Source of the DNA: Phormidesmis priestleyi Ana | Lineage (GTDB): Bacteria; Cyanobacteriota; Cyanobacteriia; Phormidesmidales; Phormidesmidaceae | Length of the DNA: 64,000 nt | Direction of reading: 5' to 3' | Assembly (NCBI GenBank): GCA_001314865.1 | Contig: LJZR01000024.1 | Span: 1-64,000 of the forward strand | Shown: one piece after another, positions 1 through 8,285 of the stretch | How positions within the stretch are numbered: the first letter of the stretch is position 1 | Layout: every line of letters begins with the position of its first letter | Position numbers and translations under genes: made by a program | Notes under the pieces: generated by a model | The model's input: only the letters and a program-made list of their open reading frames with translations | The model's database searches: none | Told to the model about the DNA's origin: nothing

Positions 1-141
1 ATTGACAACGAAGCCGTCGTCGCCGCCACCAATGCCTACATAGTTGTAGCTAGGGGCTGTTTGAGCGAAAGCACCAAAAGGAACTGCGAGAAGCGCAGCG
101 GCAGCAAGACCCAGTGGAGCCCAAATACGAGAGAGTTTCAT
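1..141 (-). CDS. Secreted protein, N-terminal fragment (cut by window edge)
   Basis: The first 47 residues of a minus-strand gene are visible. They start at an ATG preceded by a GAGGA-type ribosome binding site. Residues 1-26 form a classical signal peptide: MKLSR, a hydrophobic stretch rich in Ala and Leu, then an AFA cleavage site followed by QTAPSYNY. The mature start (YVGIGGGDDGF) resembles the first strand of small cyanobacterial outer-membrane or periplasmic beta-barrel proteins, but that is inference from a few residues. The rest lies outside the window, so no function is assigned. Confidence 0.75.
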   Translation of the reverse strand, partial: MKLSRIWAPLGLAAAALLAVPFGAFAQTAPSYNYVGIGGGDDGFVVN

Positions 142-651
142 GGAATTATCCTCAAAAGGGGTTGGAATAACAACGCGAAAACGTTGAAGGAGTAATTTGG
201 AACTTCTGTGGCCTCTACGCTTTTCTTGTGGGCTCTCTTCTAGAGATTTCTAGCGGAAAGTTTCTAGGGCGCGACACTTAAAAAGGCAAGGTTGAGAAGG
301 GTGAGAAGAATGCGAAGTGAAAGTGTTGTTTGGGTTGAAACCGTTTGTTTCGTTTCGCATGTTTAAGTTGTATCTTTTGGAACCATTGCTTGCGCGAATG
401 GTATGGACACTTTGTCCGGGTGGACTAGCAAAATAATCCTTCTATGGACGTAAAACCGTTGTTTTTGAATGTGCCAGTTAAGCGGTATGGCTAATGAGAT
501 GCCGCTGAGCAGCCGGTTGAAAAAACGAATTTTTTTGGCTGTATGATGCTGTTTTTAGTGGCTAGAGAGGTACGGCGGCTGATAGGTTTATAGAGAAGTC
601 GATAAACCTATACAAGCGCACATATAAGCGCACATATATAAGAGATTTGCC
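142..651. other. Intergenic, divergent promoter region
   Basis: This 510-bp gap lies between two divergently transcribed genes, so it should hold both promoters. I see no plausible coding sequence. A short inverted repeat (CCATT/AATGG) lies near position 383-401, and a 12-bp direct repeat sits just before tag. No convincing regulator site was recognised. Confidence 0.5.
614..637. repeat. 12-bp tandem duplication before tag
   Basis: The unit AGCGCACATATA occurs twice in tandem, ending about 14 bases before the tag start codon. It is one of many short tandem duplications in this window. Confidence 0.7.
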
Positions 652-1284
652 ATGGATGGATTGGTACGAGGTTCGGATAACTGTGTGCGCTGCTGGTGGC
701 CTGGAGATAAAGCAGATTATTTGGCCTATCACGATGATGAGTGGGGCGTCCCTGTTGCCGATGACCATAAGCTATTTGAAAAGATTTGCCTGGAGGGATT
801 TCAGTCGGGACTCAGTTGGCTAACGATATTGCGTAAGCGGGAGAACTTTCGCGCCGCCTTTGATGGGTTTAATTTTGAGCGGGTAGCTGGCTATGGGCCA
901 ACAGCGGTAGACAAGCTGCTGCAAGATGCAGGAATTGTCCGCCACCGTCGCAAAATAGAGTCGGTGATTAATAATGCGCAGCGTGCCTGCGAGCTGACTG
1001 AAACGGTTGGTTCGCTGGCGGCTTACTTTTGGCAGTACGAACCGAGCGCAGATGCTAGGCCACAGAACATCGACTACCCAACGCTAGAAGGGCTGAGTAA
1101 AACTCCAGAGTCAATTGCGATGAGCAAGGACTTAAAAAAGCGCGGCTGGTCTTTTGTAGGGCCGACAACGGCCTACGCTTTTATGCAGTCAGTGGGTATA
1201 GTGAACGATCATATCGCGGGCTGTGAGTGGCGATCGCGCACTGAAGCCCGCCGTCAGCAGTTCTTGCGGCCCAGTTGCAAGTGA
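652..1284 (+). CDS. tag: DNA-3-methyladenine glycosylase I
   Basis: This cytosolic base-excision-repair enzyme removes 3-methyladenine from alkylated DNA. The 210-residue protein follows the E. coli Tag pattern throughout. It has RCWW near residue 13, YHDDEWGVP at 26-34, KICLEGFQSGLSW at 44-56, DAGIVRHRRKI around 92-102, KKRGWSFVGPTTAYAFMQ, and VNDHIAGC near the end. The four zinc ligands of Tag (Cys-His...His-Cys) match Cys14, His27 and the His and Cys of NDHIAGC. The family's conserved Glu in the LEG motif is present (Glu48). The gene is monocistronic and converges on the downstream PEP-CTERM gene. Confidence 0.93.
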   Translation: MDGLVRGSDNCVRCWWPGDKADYLAYHDDEWGVPVADDHKLFEKICLEGFQSGLSWLTILRKRENFRAAFDGFNFERVAGYGPTAVDKLLQDAGIVRHRRKIESVINNAQRACELTETVGSLAAYFWQYEPSADARPQNIDYPTLEGLSKTPESIAMSKDLKKRGWSFVGPTTAYAFMQSVGIVNDHIAGCEWRSRTEARRQQFLRPSCK

Positions 1285-1300
1285 GCAGGAAGCTATTTTA

Positions 1301-1333
1301 CGCTAGTGCTTTTTTGCGCTAGTGCTTTTTTTT
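1301..1333. repeat. Tandem repeat in the tag/PEP-CTERM convergent gap
   Basis: Two copies of a 15-17 bp unit, CGCTAGTGC plus a T run, lie between the two convergent stop codons. The second copy contains the stop codon of the PEP-CTERM gene. The T runs may aid termination on the plus strand, but no strong stem is present. Confidence 0.6.
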
Positions 1334-2146
1334 GAGTAGAGCGATCGCGCCTACTGTTAGCAATCCAACCACGCCTCCGGGCTCAGGTATAGAAGTCGGT
1401 GGTTCTGGCGTTGGTGTTGGGAATGGTATCGGCACCGGCTCAGGCTCAGGGATGGGCTCAGGTTCAGGGATGGGCTCAGGTTCAGGGATGGGCTCAGGTT
1501 CAGGGATGGGCTCAGGGGTAGGCAGACTTGGAACTGCGCCTACTGGTGTGAGCAAGTCATCAGGCAGCGTTGTGTTGAACGAAACATTGTCGATTAGAAA
1601 GCCGTAGATTCCATCATCGAACGGGAAAGCGGCGCCGGGAGTCGTATCTGCTGTCACAGTGACCTTTCTACCAGCCGCCGCAAAGCCAATCTTTTGAAAG
1701 CCGCCCTGTAAGTTAGAGGCCAAGACAAACTTCGCAGAATTACCAATATCATCAGCGACCGTATACTCCAGACCCTGGCTGACAGGCAGGCCATTAAAAA
1801 CATCCAAAAAGAAGTTTTGAATTGGGTTTTCAAACTCGATAGTCAGTGGGTTCTGTCGGGTGGGATTATTGGGAATACCCGCATTTGCGGTATTGTTTGC
1901 GGTGCCGTAAGCCGTTGATGGATTAGCGGGCGTATTGGTCGCATTAGTCAAAATAACGCCGCCGCTAAATCGGACATTGCCTACATTTGTAGTGATGTTT
2001 AAAGTTTGCGCATCGCCTGCAAACTCAAACGCGTTAGGCCCTAAAAACCCCTGATCGTCGAAGTTGATAACCGCCGCTAAAGACGGAACCCCGTATCCCA
2101 ATACAGAGACCACAGAGAAAATACTGATGAAGGAAGCCTTTTTCAT
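1319..2146 (-). CDS. PEP-CTERM sorting-domain protein with Pro-Glu repeats
   Basis: This 275-residue exported protein starts with a signal peptide (MKKASFISIFSVVSVLGYGVPSLAA). It ends in a PEP-CTERM sorting signal: SIPEPGG, a hydrophobic helix (VVGLLTVGAIALL) and the basic tail KKKH. PEP-CTERM proteins are recognised and processed by an exosortase at the membrane and are usually linked to the cell surface or exopolysaccharide. The middle (about residues 25-195) looks like a beta-rich surface domain without clear enzymatic motifs. Before the sorting signal lies a run of (EPIPEP)n repeats encoded by an 18-bp tandem array. No exosortase gene is in this window. Confidence 0.85.
   Translation of the reverse strand: MKKASFISIFSVVSVLGYGVPSLAAVINFDDQGFLGPNAFEFAGDAQTLNITTNVGNVRFSGGVILTNATNTPANPSTAYGTANNTANAGIPNNPTRQNPLTIEFENPIQNFFLDVFNGLPVSQGLEYTVADDIGNSAKFVLASNLQGGFQKIGFAAAGRKVTVTADTTPGAAFPFDDGIYGFLIDNVSFNTTLPDDLLTPVGAVPSLPTPEPIPEPEPIPEPEPIPEPEPIPEPEPVPIPFPTPTPEPPTSIPEPGGVVGLLTVGAIALLKKKH
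1437..1516. repeat. 18-bp tandem array inside the PEP-CTERM gene
   Basis: About 4.4 copies of an 18-bp unit (GGCTCAGGTTCAGGGATG on the plus strand) encode the Pro-Glu-rich spacer before the sorting signal. The unit length is a multiple of three, so copy number can change without frameshift. Confidence 0.85.
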
Positions 2147-2723
2147 AATTCTTTAATCTTCAGTTTCCTGGGGGGATTCCGTACTCATACTGAGATAACA
2201 TCTCAAAAATACTAGAAAAATACTAGTTTGGACAGCAAAAATAGGCACAATTGTGATTTTTGCTTCATATCAACTTTAGTAACTGAGAAAGTTAGCGTGA
2301 TCTATCGAGCACATACATCAAGTTTTCTAGGGCAATGCTGAATAGAACTTCACCCTTGAAAGATTCGGTCAGGATTTATAAATTTAAATTTATGTTTAGG
2401 TTTATTTGAGACCCATGCACTCAGATAGCTTCAGAGCATAAATTTGCAACCCATGAGTCAAAGAACCCAGGAGCCAAAGGACTCAAAGACCTTATAGACA
2501 TATGAGCTATATAGATAGATAGAGATAAGGCGCTCAGACAGTCTTTTAGAACACAAAATGTTGATTGCCCCCTTAACCCTGGTGTCACGATCAGCGAGAA
2601 TAGAAGCATTAACTTTTTCATAGCCCTTAGCTTAAAGCTTTAACCAGTCACCAACGGCGGCATACAAGGCGGCATACAAGGCATCGTGCTTTGAAAACTC
2701 AGTAACGTACAGGACATAGCTCA
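2147..2723. other. Intergenic, divergent promoter region
   Basis: This 577-bp AT-rich gap separates the PEP-CTERM gene from the transketolase-like gene and should hold both promoters. A 66-codon minus-strand frame at 2421-2621 begins with a signal-like stretch but has no family character, and I did not call it. A short duplication of GGCGGCATACAA lies near 2655-2681. Confidence 0.5.
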
Positions 2724-4652
2724 ATGACAGCAACCCAAGCTAAGCCCAAATCTACCTTTCCGATCGACCTAAGCGCCTATCAGCGCATCAAGCTTGATCC
2801 AGCCAACAGCCAGCTTACCGACGAGCAAAGATCGGCCCTTAAGGCCAACATTCAGCTCTGCCGAGAAGCGATTGTATTTTTTACCGCAACAGGCGGTGCT
2901 CGCGGCGTTGGTGGCCATACAGGCGGGCCTTATGACACAGTCCCTGAGGTGATGATTCTAGATGCGCTATTTAGAGGCAATCCCGACAAGTTTGTGCCCA
3001 CCTTTTTTGATGAGGCCGGTCATCGAGTAGGTACGCAGTATTTAATGGCTACTTTGAATGGCGATTTGCCAGCTGAGCAGCTCATGCAATACCGTGCCGC
3101 TGACTCCAAGCTTCCGGGTCATCCAGAACTGGGGCTAACACCTGGGGTGAAATTTAGCTCGGGCCGGCTCGGACATATGTGGCCATTTGTCAATGGTGTG
3201 GCGCTGGCGAATCCTGGTAAAACAACATTTTTATTGGGGTCTGACGGGGCGCAGCAGGAAGGTGATGACGCTGAAGCGGCTCGCTTAGCGGTAGCTCAAG
3301 GCATTAACGTTAAGCTCATCATTGATGACAACGACGTGACGATCGCAGGTCACCCTTCAGAGTATCTAGGCGGCTATAGCGTGCAGAAGACGCTAGAAGG
3401 CCATGGCTTAAAGGTGCTGGTTAACGATGGCGAAGATATTGACGCCCTATATGCCAATATTTGTGCGGCGATTAATGAAGATGGCCCGATTGCGGTGATT
3501 TGTAAGCGCCCAATGACCGTGGGGATTGATGGCCTAGAAGGCAGCACCCACGGCCACGATGTGATTCCGACCGACTTAGCGATTAAGTATCTTGAAAAGC
3601 ACGGTCGCCAAGCCGCTGCTGACTATCTTAAGAACATTGAGAAGCCTAAGCATAGCTATTCCTTTTTAGGATCTAGTGATGAAATGGGCTCCAACCGCAA
3701 TGTGTTTGGTCAGGCGGCGGTAGAAGTACTCGGTAGAATGAGTGACGCCGAGCGCAAGGAAAAAGTGCTGGTGGTTGACTGTGACCTAGAAGGGTCTTGC
3801 GGTTTGAATCACATTCACGAGGCATATCCCGAAATCTTTATCAGCGGCGGCATTATGGAGCGGGGCAACCTCTCTGCAGCTGCGGGCTTTGGCATGGTCG
3901 AAGGGAAGCAGGGTATTTTTGCGACCTTCAGCGCGTTTTTAGAGATGTGTATTTCTGAAATTACGATGGCGCGGCTGAATAAAGCCAACTTGCTGTGTCA
4001 CTTTTCCCACTCGGGTATTGATGACATGGCTGATAATACCTGCCACTTCGGTATTAACAATATGTTTGCCGACAATGGCCTAGACGATGGCTATGAGACT
4101 CGGCTGTATTTTCCTGCGGATGCCAATCAGATGAAGGCTTGTGTAGAGAAGGTCTTTCATCAGCCTGGTATTCGGTTCATTTTTTCGACTCGTGCCAAGG
4201 TGCCGATGCTTAATGGTGAAGACGGCAGCACGCTGTATGGTGACGGCTATGACTTTGTGCCTGGTAAGGACGATGTGGTGCGTGAAGGCAGTGATGGCTA
4301 CATCGTGAGCTTTGGTGATGGTCTGTACCGGGCGTTAGATGCGGTTGAGCGGTTGAAGCAGGAAGGCTTGAATATCGGCTTGATTAATAAATCTACGCTG
4401 AACGTTGTCGATGAGCAGATGCTAGAGAAGGTGGGTAAGTCGCCTTTAGTGATGGTGGTCGAGTCGTTTAATGAGAAGACTGGACTAGGGGCTCGCTACG
4501 GCACCTGGCTGCTAGAGCGTGGCTATACGCCTAAGTTTGCGCATGCGGGTACGCATGAAGAAGGCGGCGGCGGACTGTGGGAGCAGTTTTATCACCAAGG
4601 TTTAGATCCTGAGAGCATTATGCAAAAGGTGAAGAAGCTGGCGGGTAAGTAA
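2724..4652 (+). CDS. Transketolase-family, thiamine-diphosphate enzyme
   Basis: This 642-residue protein has the transketolase fold. The N-terminal ThDP-binding half contains GGHTGGPYDTVPE near residue 64 and a GSDGAQQEGDDAEAAR...DDNDVT diphosphate/Mg motif around 173-205. The middle pyrimidine domain contains GIMERGNLSAAAGFG and the FATFSAFLE stretch. A C-terminal transketolase domain has VESFNEKTGLGARYGTW. The expected role is transfer of two-carbon ketol units between sugar phosphates in the cytosol. The sequence differs from the classical Calvin-cycle transketolase I know (for example in the GSDG and DDND motifs), so it may be a paralogue with another substrate. A terminator follows it. 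Confidence 0.8.
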   Translation: MTATQAKPKSTFPIDLSAYQRIKLDPANSQLTDEQRSALKANIQLCREAIVFFTATGGARGVGGHTGGPYDTVPEVMILDALFRGNPDKFVPTFFDEAGHRVGTQYLMATLNGDLPAEQLMQYRAADSKLPGHPELGLTPGVKFSSGRLGHMWPFVNGVALANPGKTTFLLGSDGAQQEGDDAEAARLAVAQGINVKLIIDDNDVTIAGHPSEYLGGYSVQKTLEGHGLKVLVNDGEDIDALYANICAAINEDGPIAVICKRPMTVGIDGLEGSTHGHDVIPTDLAIKYLEKHGRQAAADYLKNIEKPKHSYSFLGSSDEMGSNRNVFGQAAVEVLGRMSDAERKEKVLVVDCDLEGSCGLNHIHEAYPEIFISGGIMERGNLSAAAGFGMVEGKQGIFATFSAFLEMCISEITMARLNKANLLCHFSHSGIDDMADNTCHFGINNMFADNGLDDGYETRLYFPADANQMKACVEKVFHQPGIRFIFSTRAKVPMLNGEDGSTLYGDGYDFVPGKDDVVREGSDGYIVSFGDGLYRALDAVERLKQEGLNIGLINKSTLNVVDEQMLEKVGKSPLVMVVESFNEKTGLGARYGTWLLERGYTPKFAHAGTHEEGGGGLWEQFYHQGLDPESIMQKVKKLAGK

Positions 4653-4966
4653 GGATGTTTCTCCCTCTTAGGTTAGGCATTGAAATGCTGACTTAGTGAC
4701 TTAGGGGTGTTTTATCAGCTCGCTCATGAATAAGGCTCTCTTGGCGTTGGCTGAGAGAGCTTTTGTTTGGGTAGGCGTTTGGGCGGGCGGTTTGGGTGGG
4801 CTTTTGTTTGGGTGGCGGCTAAGTGGCCAAAGCGATAGAAGTGAGGCTCGATCCGGAGGGGGTGTATGATCTTAAGTGGGCGCTGCGTGATTTTTGGGAG
4901 ATAGGTTCTTTTCTAGGAATGATTGCAAACCCTGATGCCTAGAGTTTTTTTTGGAGTAATCGCACC
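4653..4966. other. Intergenic between transketolase-like gene and trxA
   Basis: This 314-bp gap holds an intrinsic terminator near its start and then G/T-rich sequence (runs of TTTGGGTGGG type) before the trxA ribosome binding site (GGAG). No coding frame is apparent. Confidence 0.6.
4732..4765 (+). terminator. Intrinsic terminator after the transketolase-like gene
   Basis: The stem GCTCTC/GAGAGC is extended by flanking A-T pairs and has a loop of about 14 nt. It is followed directly by TTTTG. It lies 80 bp after the stop codon of the transketolase-like gene. Confidence 0.7.
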
Positions 4967-5287
4967 ATGGCCGCAGAATATATTGCAGACGAAGCCGCAT
5001 TTGATGCCTTAGTAAAAGACAATTCGGTGGTCGTTGTAGACTGTACGGCGAGCTGGTGTGGGCCTTGTAAGCTGGTGGCTCCGCTGATGGATCAGCTCTC
5101 AGATGAGTATGCAGGTAAGGCGACGGTTTCTAAGCTGGATTTGGATGCCAATAAGGCCGTTGCTAAACGATTTGGGATCAAGAGTATTCCGGCGGTGATG
5201 GTGTTTAAAAATGGCGAGCTCATGGATACCTTGGTAGGGGTGAAGCCGTATTCTATGTTCAGCGAAGCGGTGACTAGCTATTTGTAA
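4967..5287 (+). CDS. trxA: Thioredoxin
   Basis: This 106-residue single-domain thioredoxin is a dithiol reductant that acts in the cytosol and is itself reduced by a thioredoxin reductase. The redox site ASWCGPCK is at about residues 28-35. The cis-proline motif SIPAVMVFKNGE follows at about 74-85, and the usual FxxD-like core (LDLDANKAVAKRFGI) is present. The length matches classical TrxA. The start is set by a GGAG ribosome binding site about 10 nt before the ATG. It appears monocistronic. Which cyanobacterial thioredoxin subtype (m, x, y or another) it is cannot be decided by eye. Confidence 0.93.
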   Translation: MAAEYIADEAAFDALVKDNSVVVVDCTASWCGPCKLVAPLMDQLSDEYAGKATVSKLDLDANKAVAKRFGIKSIPAVMVFKNGELMDTLVGVKPYSMFSEAVTSYL

Positions 5288-5327
5288 GCTCGTTATTGGT
5301 CAGTTTGTTTAGCTTTTGATATCTGGC

Positions 5328-5447
5328 ATGCCCAATCCCAATAAGCCTGATCCCAATTTGATTAAGCTGTCGCCAGCGACTGTGTTTGCGATCGCATTTG
5401 CCGTCATCTTTATTCCGCTACTGCTGACGGGCTTTATTTCCCAGTAG
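5328..5447 (+). CDS. Small single-pass membrane protein (39 aa)
   Basis: An ATG 40 bp after trxA opens a 39-residue frame with a polar, Pro/Asn-rich N-terminus (MPNPNKPDPNLIKLSPA). One hydrophobic helix follows (TVFAIAFAVIFIPLLLTGF), then ISQ and a stop. Cyanobacteria carry many such one-helix proteins, often linked to photosynthetic or respiratory complexes, but I do not recognise this one. There is no strong ribosome binding site, and an HIP1-like octamer lies within the helix codons. It could be translated from the trxA transcript. Confidence 0.45.
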   Translation: MPNPNKPDPNLIKLSPATVFAIAFAVIFIPLLLTGFISQ

Positions 5448-5794
5448 CGCGATCGCAACTTTATCCGCAACATTATCTGGAATTGATCGGTCTGGCGTTG
5501 TATTCAGAACCGGCCCAACTGGGATGCTTAAGACGCTGATTGATTTCTGATGTATCTCTGATGTGTCAAAGGGTCGTCAGCGTCGCTCAGGTTGGGTAAA
5601 GTAGGTTCGTTTAGTTCTATCAAAATTCTTTTGTTAGTTTGCGAGCGCTAGTAACCGGTCACAGGTGCTTTCACGTAATCTCACGTGAGAGCATATCCTC
5701 ATGGCCTCTCGCGCCCTCTTAACCAATTTGCGGTCTTTTTGCGGTCTTGTCTTTTTGCGGTCTTGTCTTTTTGCGGTCTTAAGGAGTCTTTAGT
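5448..5794. other. Intergenic upstream of glmS
   Basis: This 347-bp gap contains CACGTGA-centred inverted sequence near 5680-5690 and a 16-bp tandem array directly before the glmS ribosome binding site (AAGGAG). I see no riboswitch- or glmS-ribozyme-like core. Confidence 0.5.
5728..5780. repeat. 16-bp tandem array in the glmS leader
   Basis: About 3.3 copies of TGCGGTCTTGTCTTTT end two bases before the AAGGAG ribosome binding site of glmS. They lie in the predicted 5' untranslated region, where copy number could affect expression. Confidence 0.8.
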
Positions 5795-7696
5795 ATGTGC
5801 GGAATCGTTGGATACATTGGTACTCAAGCTGCCAGCAGTATTTTGATCGAAGGTCTTAAAACGCTAGAGTACCGAGGTTACGATTCGGCTGGGGTCGCGA
5901 CCATTAGCGAAGGCCAATTGCAGCGAACGCGGGCGAAGGGCAAGCTCAAAAACTTGCAGGTAAAGCTCGAAGGCTTAGAAGATCCGGCTCGCTTGGGTAT
6001 TGGCCATACGCGCTGGGCGACCCATGGCAAGCCCGAAGAGCACAATGCGCATCCGCATACTGATACCAAAGAGCGGATCGCGGTGGTGCAAAATGGCATT
6101 ATTGAAAACTATCGCGAGCTGCGCGAAGAACTCAAAGCCAAGGGGCATGAGTTTCGCTCAGATACCGATACTGAAGTGATTCCCCACTTAATTGCGGAGT
6201 ATTTAGAAAATCCGACAGGTGATGCGGTGCTCACCGAACAGTCCCGACTGCTGGAAGCGGCGCGACATGCGATGACCCGTTTGGAAGGGGCCTTTGCGAT
6301 CGCGCTCATTTCGCTCGACTTTCCCGATGAACTCATCGTTGTGCGTCAGCAGGCCCCGCTGGTCATTGGCTTTGGTCAGGGCGAGTTTTTCTGTGCTTCT
6401 GACACGCCTGCGATTATGCCCTATACGCAAGCCGTGCTGACGCTAGAGAATGGTGAAATTGCTCGGCTGACGCCCTTAGGTGCTGAAGTATACGACTTTA
6501 CCGGCCATCGCCTGAAAAAGTATCCGCAAACCCTGAACTGGAACCCCATCATGGTGGAAAAGCAGGGCTTTAAGCACTTTATGCTCAAGGAAATTTATGA
6601 GCAGCCAGGCGTCGTACGCACTTGCCTAGAAACCTATTTAGATACGGCCTGGGACACTCAAAGCAGCCATTCTCCGATTAAGTTGAATCTGCCTGATGCA
6701 CTGTTAGACGACTTGCAGCATGTTCAAATTTTGGCCTGTGGCACCAGCTGGCACGCTAGCCTAGTCGGTAAATATTTGCTCGAACAAGTGTCCGGCATTC
6801 CGACTGTGGTGCAGTATGCCTCTGAGTTTCGCTATGCGCCTGCGCCGCTGATGCCCCATACGCTGACCATCGGTGTCACCCAGTCAGGGGAGACGGCTGA
6901 TACGCTGGCCGCGCTTGATATGGAGCAGCAGCGCCGCAGCAAAAGCGGTAATGCCGACTATTCACCGCGCATGTTGGGCATTACCAATCGCGCAGACAGT
7001 TCATTGAGCCGTCTGGTGCCTCACATTGTCGATACTAAAGCGGGTCTAGAAATTGGCGTAGCTGCGACCAAAACATTTGTCGCTCAGCTAATGGCGTTTT
7101 ACTTTTTGTCTTTAGATTTGGCTTACCGACGCCAGGCGATTTCGCTTGAGCGGCTAGCCGAAATTATTGAAGGGTTGCGGCAGCTGCCTGCTCAGCTAGA
7201 GTTGGTGCTAGAAAGTCAGGAGCGCTATGTAGAGGAGCTTTCTCATGACTTTTCGGAGACGCGAGACTTTATCTTTATCGGTCGTGGTATTAACTATCCA
7301 ATTGCCTTAGAAGGCGCGCTGAAGCTGAAGGAAATTAGCTACATCCATGCAGAAGGCTATCCGGCAGGGGAAATGAAGCATGGGCCGATTGCGCTGCTAG
7401 ATGAAAAAGTGCCGGTTGTAGCGATCGCAACCAAAGGCACCGTTTACGAAAAAGTGCTCTCCAATGCGCAAGAAGCCAAAGCCCGCGATGCCCGGCTCAT
7501 TGGCGTAGTACCCATGAATGATCCAGATGCAGAAGAAACCTTTGATGCACTGCTGCCTGTCCCCAACGTAGACGAGCTGCTTTCACCAATTTTAACGGTG
7601 GTTCCTTTACAGCTGCTTTCGTACCACATTGCAGCGCGGCGGGGCTTAGATGTCGATCAGCCTAGAAACCTGGCGAAGTCAGTCACGGTAGAGTAG
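5795..7696 (+). CDS. glmS: Glutamine--fructose-6-phosphate aminotransferase
   Basis: GlmS makes glucosamine-6-phosphate from fructose-6-phosphate and glutamine, the first committed step to UDP-GlcNAc for peptidoglycan and lipid A. The 633-residue protein begins MCGIVGYIG, so Cys is exposed as the N-terminal nucleophile after Met removal. The class-II amidotransferase domain covers about residues 1-220 (GIGHTRWATHGKP, QNGIIENYRELR, SDTDTEVI). Two sugar-isomerase (SIS) domains follow (ACGTSWHASL...TQSGETADT, and FIGRGINYPIALEGALKLKEISY...AEGYPAGEMKHGPIAL). The C-terminus PRNLAKSVTVE is the usual family end. AAGGAG precedes the ATG. Confidence 0.97.
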   Translation: MCGIVGYIGTQAASSILIEGLKTLEYRGYDSAGVATISEGQLQRTRAKGKLKNLQVKLEGLEDPARLGIGHTRWATHGKPEEHNAHPHTDTKERIAVVQNGIIENYRELREELKAKGHEFRSDTDTEVIPHLIAEYLENPTGDAVLTEQSRLLEAARHAMTRLEGAFAIALISLDFPDELIVVRQQAPLVIGFGQGEFFCASDTPAIMPYTQAVLTLENGEIARLTPLGAEVYDFTGHRLKKYPQTLNWNPIMVEKQGFKHFMLKEIYEQPGVVRTCLETYLDTAWDTQSSHSPIKLNLPDALLDDLQHVQILACGTSWHASLVGKYLLEQVSGIPTVVQYASEFRYAPAPLMPHTLTIGVTQSGETADTLAALDMEQQRRSKSGNADYSPRMLGITNRADSSLSRLVPHIVDTKAGLEIGVAATKTFVAQLMAFYFLSLDLAYRRQAISLERLAEIIEGLRQLPAQLELVLESQERYVEELSHDFSETRDFIFIGRGINYPIALEGALKLKEISYIHAEGYPAGEMKHGPIALLDEKVPVVAIATKGTVYEKVLSNAQEAKARDARLIGVVPMNDPDAEETFDALLPVPNVDELLSPILTVVPLQLLSYHIAARRGLDVDQPRNLAKSVTVE

Positions 7697-7718
7697 CTGA
7701 ACCCCATCTCGGCACCCC

Positions 7719-7754
7719 ATCTCTTGAGCGCATCTCTTGAGCGAATCTCTTGAG
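7719..7754. repeat. 13-bp tandem repeat after glmS
   Basis: About 2.8 copies of ATCTCTTGAGCG plus one base lie just after the glmS stop codon, directly before a long hairpin. Confidence 0.75.
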
Positions 7755-7759
7755 TTAAG

Positions 7760-7810
7760 CCCTGAGAAGATAGCATCTTGTTTGTATCCTAAAATACAAA
7801 ATTCTCAGGG
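7760..7810 (+). other. Long imperfect hairpin between glmS and a small secreted ORF
   Basis: The outer arms CCCTGAGAA (7760-7768) and TTCTCAGGG (7802-7810) are perfectly complementary. They enclose a second perfect stem, TTTGTAT/ATACAAA, with a 6-nt loop. No T run follows on the plus strand. It could be a 3'UTR processing or stability element of glmS mRNA, or a leader element for the next small gene. The function is not known. Confidence 0.5.
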
Positions 7811-7942
7811 TTATCTAATGGAACTCTGACTTCTCCTTCAGTTTAAATTCAGCCCTAGTTAAGGCGTGGCGCTCATTCTAATAAGTATCGAACCCAAGCG
7901 GTTTCGCACTGCAACGTTTTTACTTTTTAGGAGATTCCTCTC

Positions 7943-8101
7943 ATGAAACGCCTTATTTTGTCTGTCTCATTGGTTACGCTAGGTCTTGCATCAATCTCTC
8001 CTGCCGTCTTGGCGGGCCAAGCTTCTACCCCAGGGCAAATTTCAGATGCCGCAACGGTTATTGATTTGGTGCGCTATAACCGAGATGTTCGAGGTAAATA
8101 A
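7943..8101 (+). CDS. Small secreted protein (52 aa)
   Basis: An ATG with a good ribosome binding site (TTAGGAGA, 8 nt upstream) opens a 52-residue frame. Residues 1-24 are a signal peptide (MKRLILSVSLVTLGLASISPAVLA). The mature part is short: GQASTPGQISDAATVIDLVRYNRDVRGK. A strong terminator follows about 80 bp later, so this is a short independent or glmS-linked transcript. I do not recognise the family. It may belong to the small exported proteins common in cyanobacteria, but a role would be a guess. Confidence 0.6.
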   Translation: MKRLILSVSLVTLGLASISPAVLAGQASTPGQISDAATVIDLVRYNRDVRGK

Positions 8102-8179
8102 AATAGCAAATTTCAACTTCTTTGACCTCATTGGTCATCTCATGTTTTTGGTAACACTTAACACATAGATAACGCATAG

Positions 8180-8216
8180 AATGCCGAGGCCCATTGTGTG
8201 TGCCTCGGCATTTTTT
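8180..8216 (+). terminator. Intrinsic terminator after the small secreted ORF
   Basis: The stem AATGCCGAGGC/GCCTCGGCATT (11 bp, perfect) with an 11-nt loop is followed by six T residues. It ends the plus-strand transcript before the convergent nagA. Confidence 0.9.
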
Positions 8217-8285
8217 AGTAAAGTCATTCTTTTTTCTTCTAGCGTTCGATTGCTTGTGCGATCGCCTGATCTCCTCATCGCCTGC

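Noticed and set aside
2421-2621. 66-codon minus-strand frame with a signal-like start
   Set aside because: No recognisable mature part, weak ribosome binding site, AT-rich promoter region.
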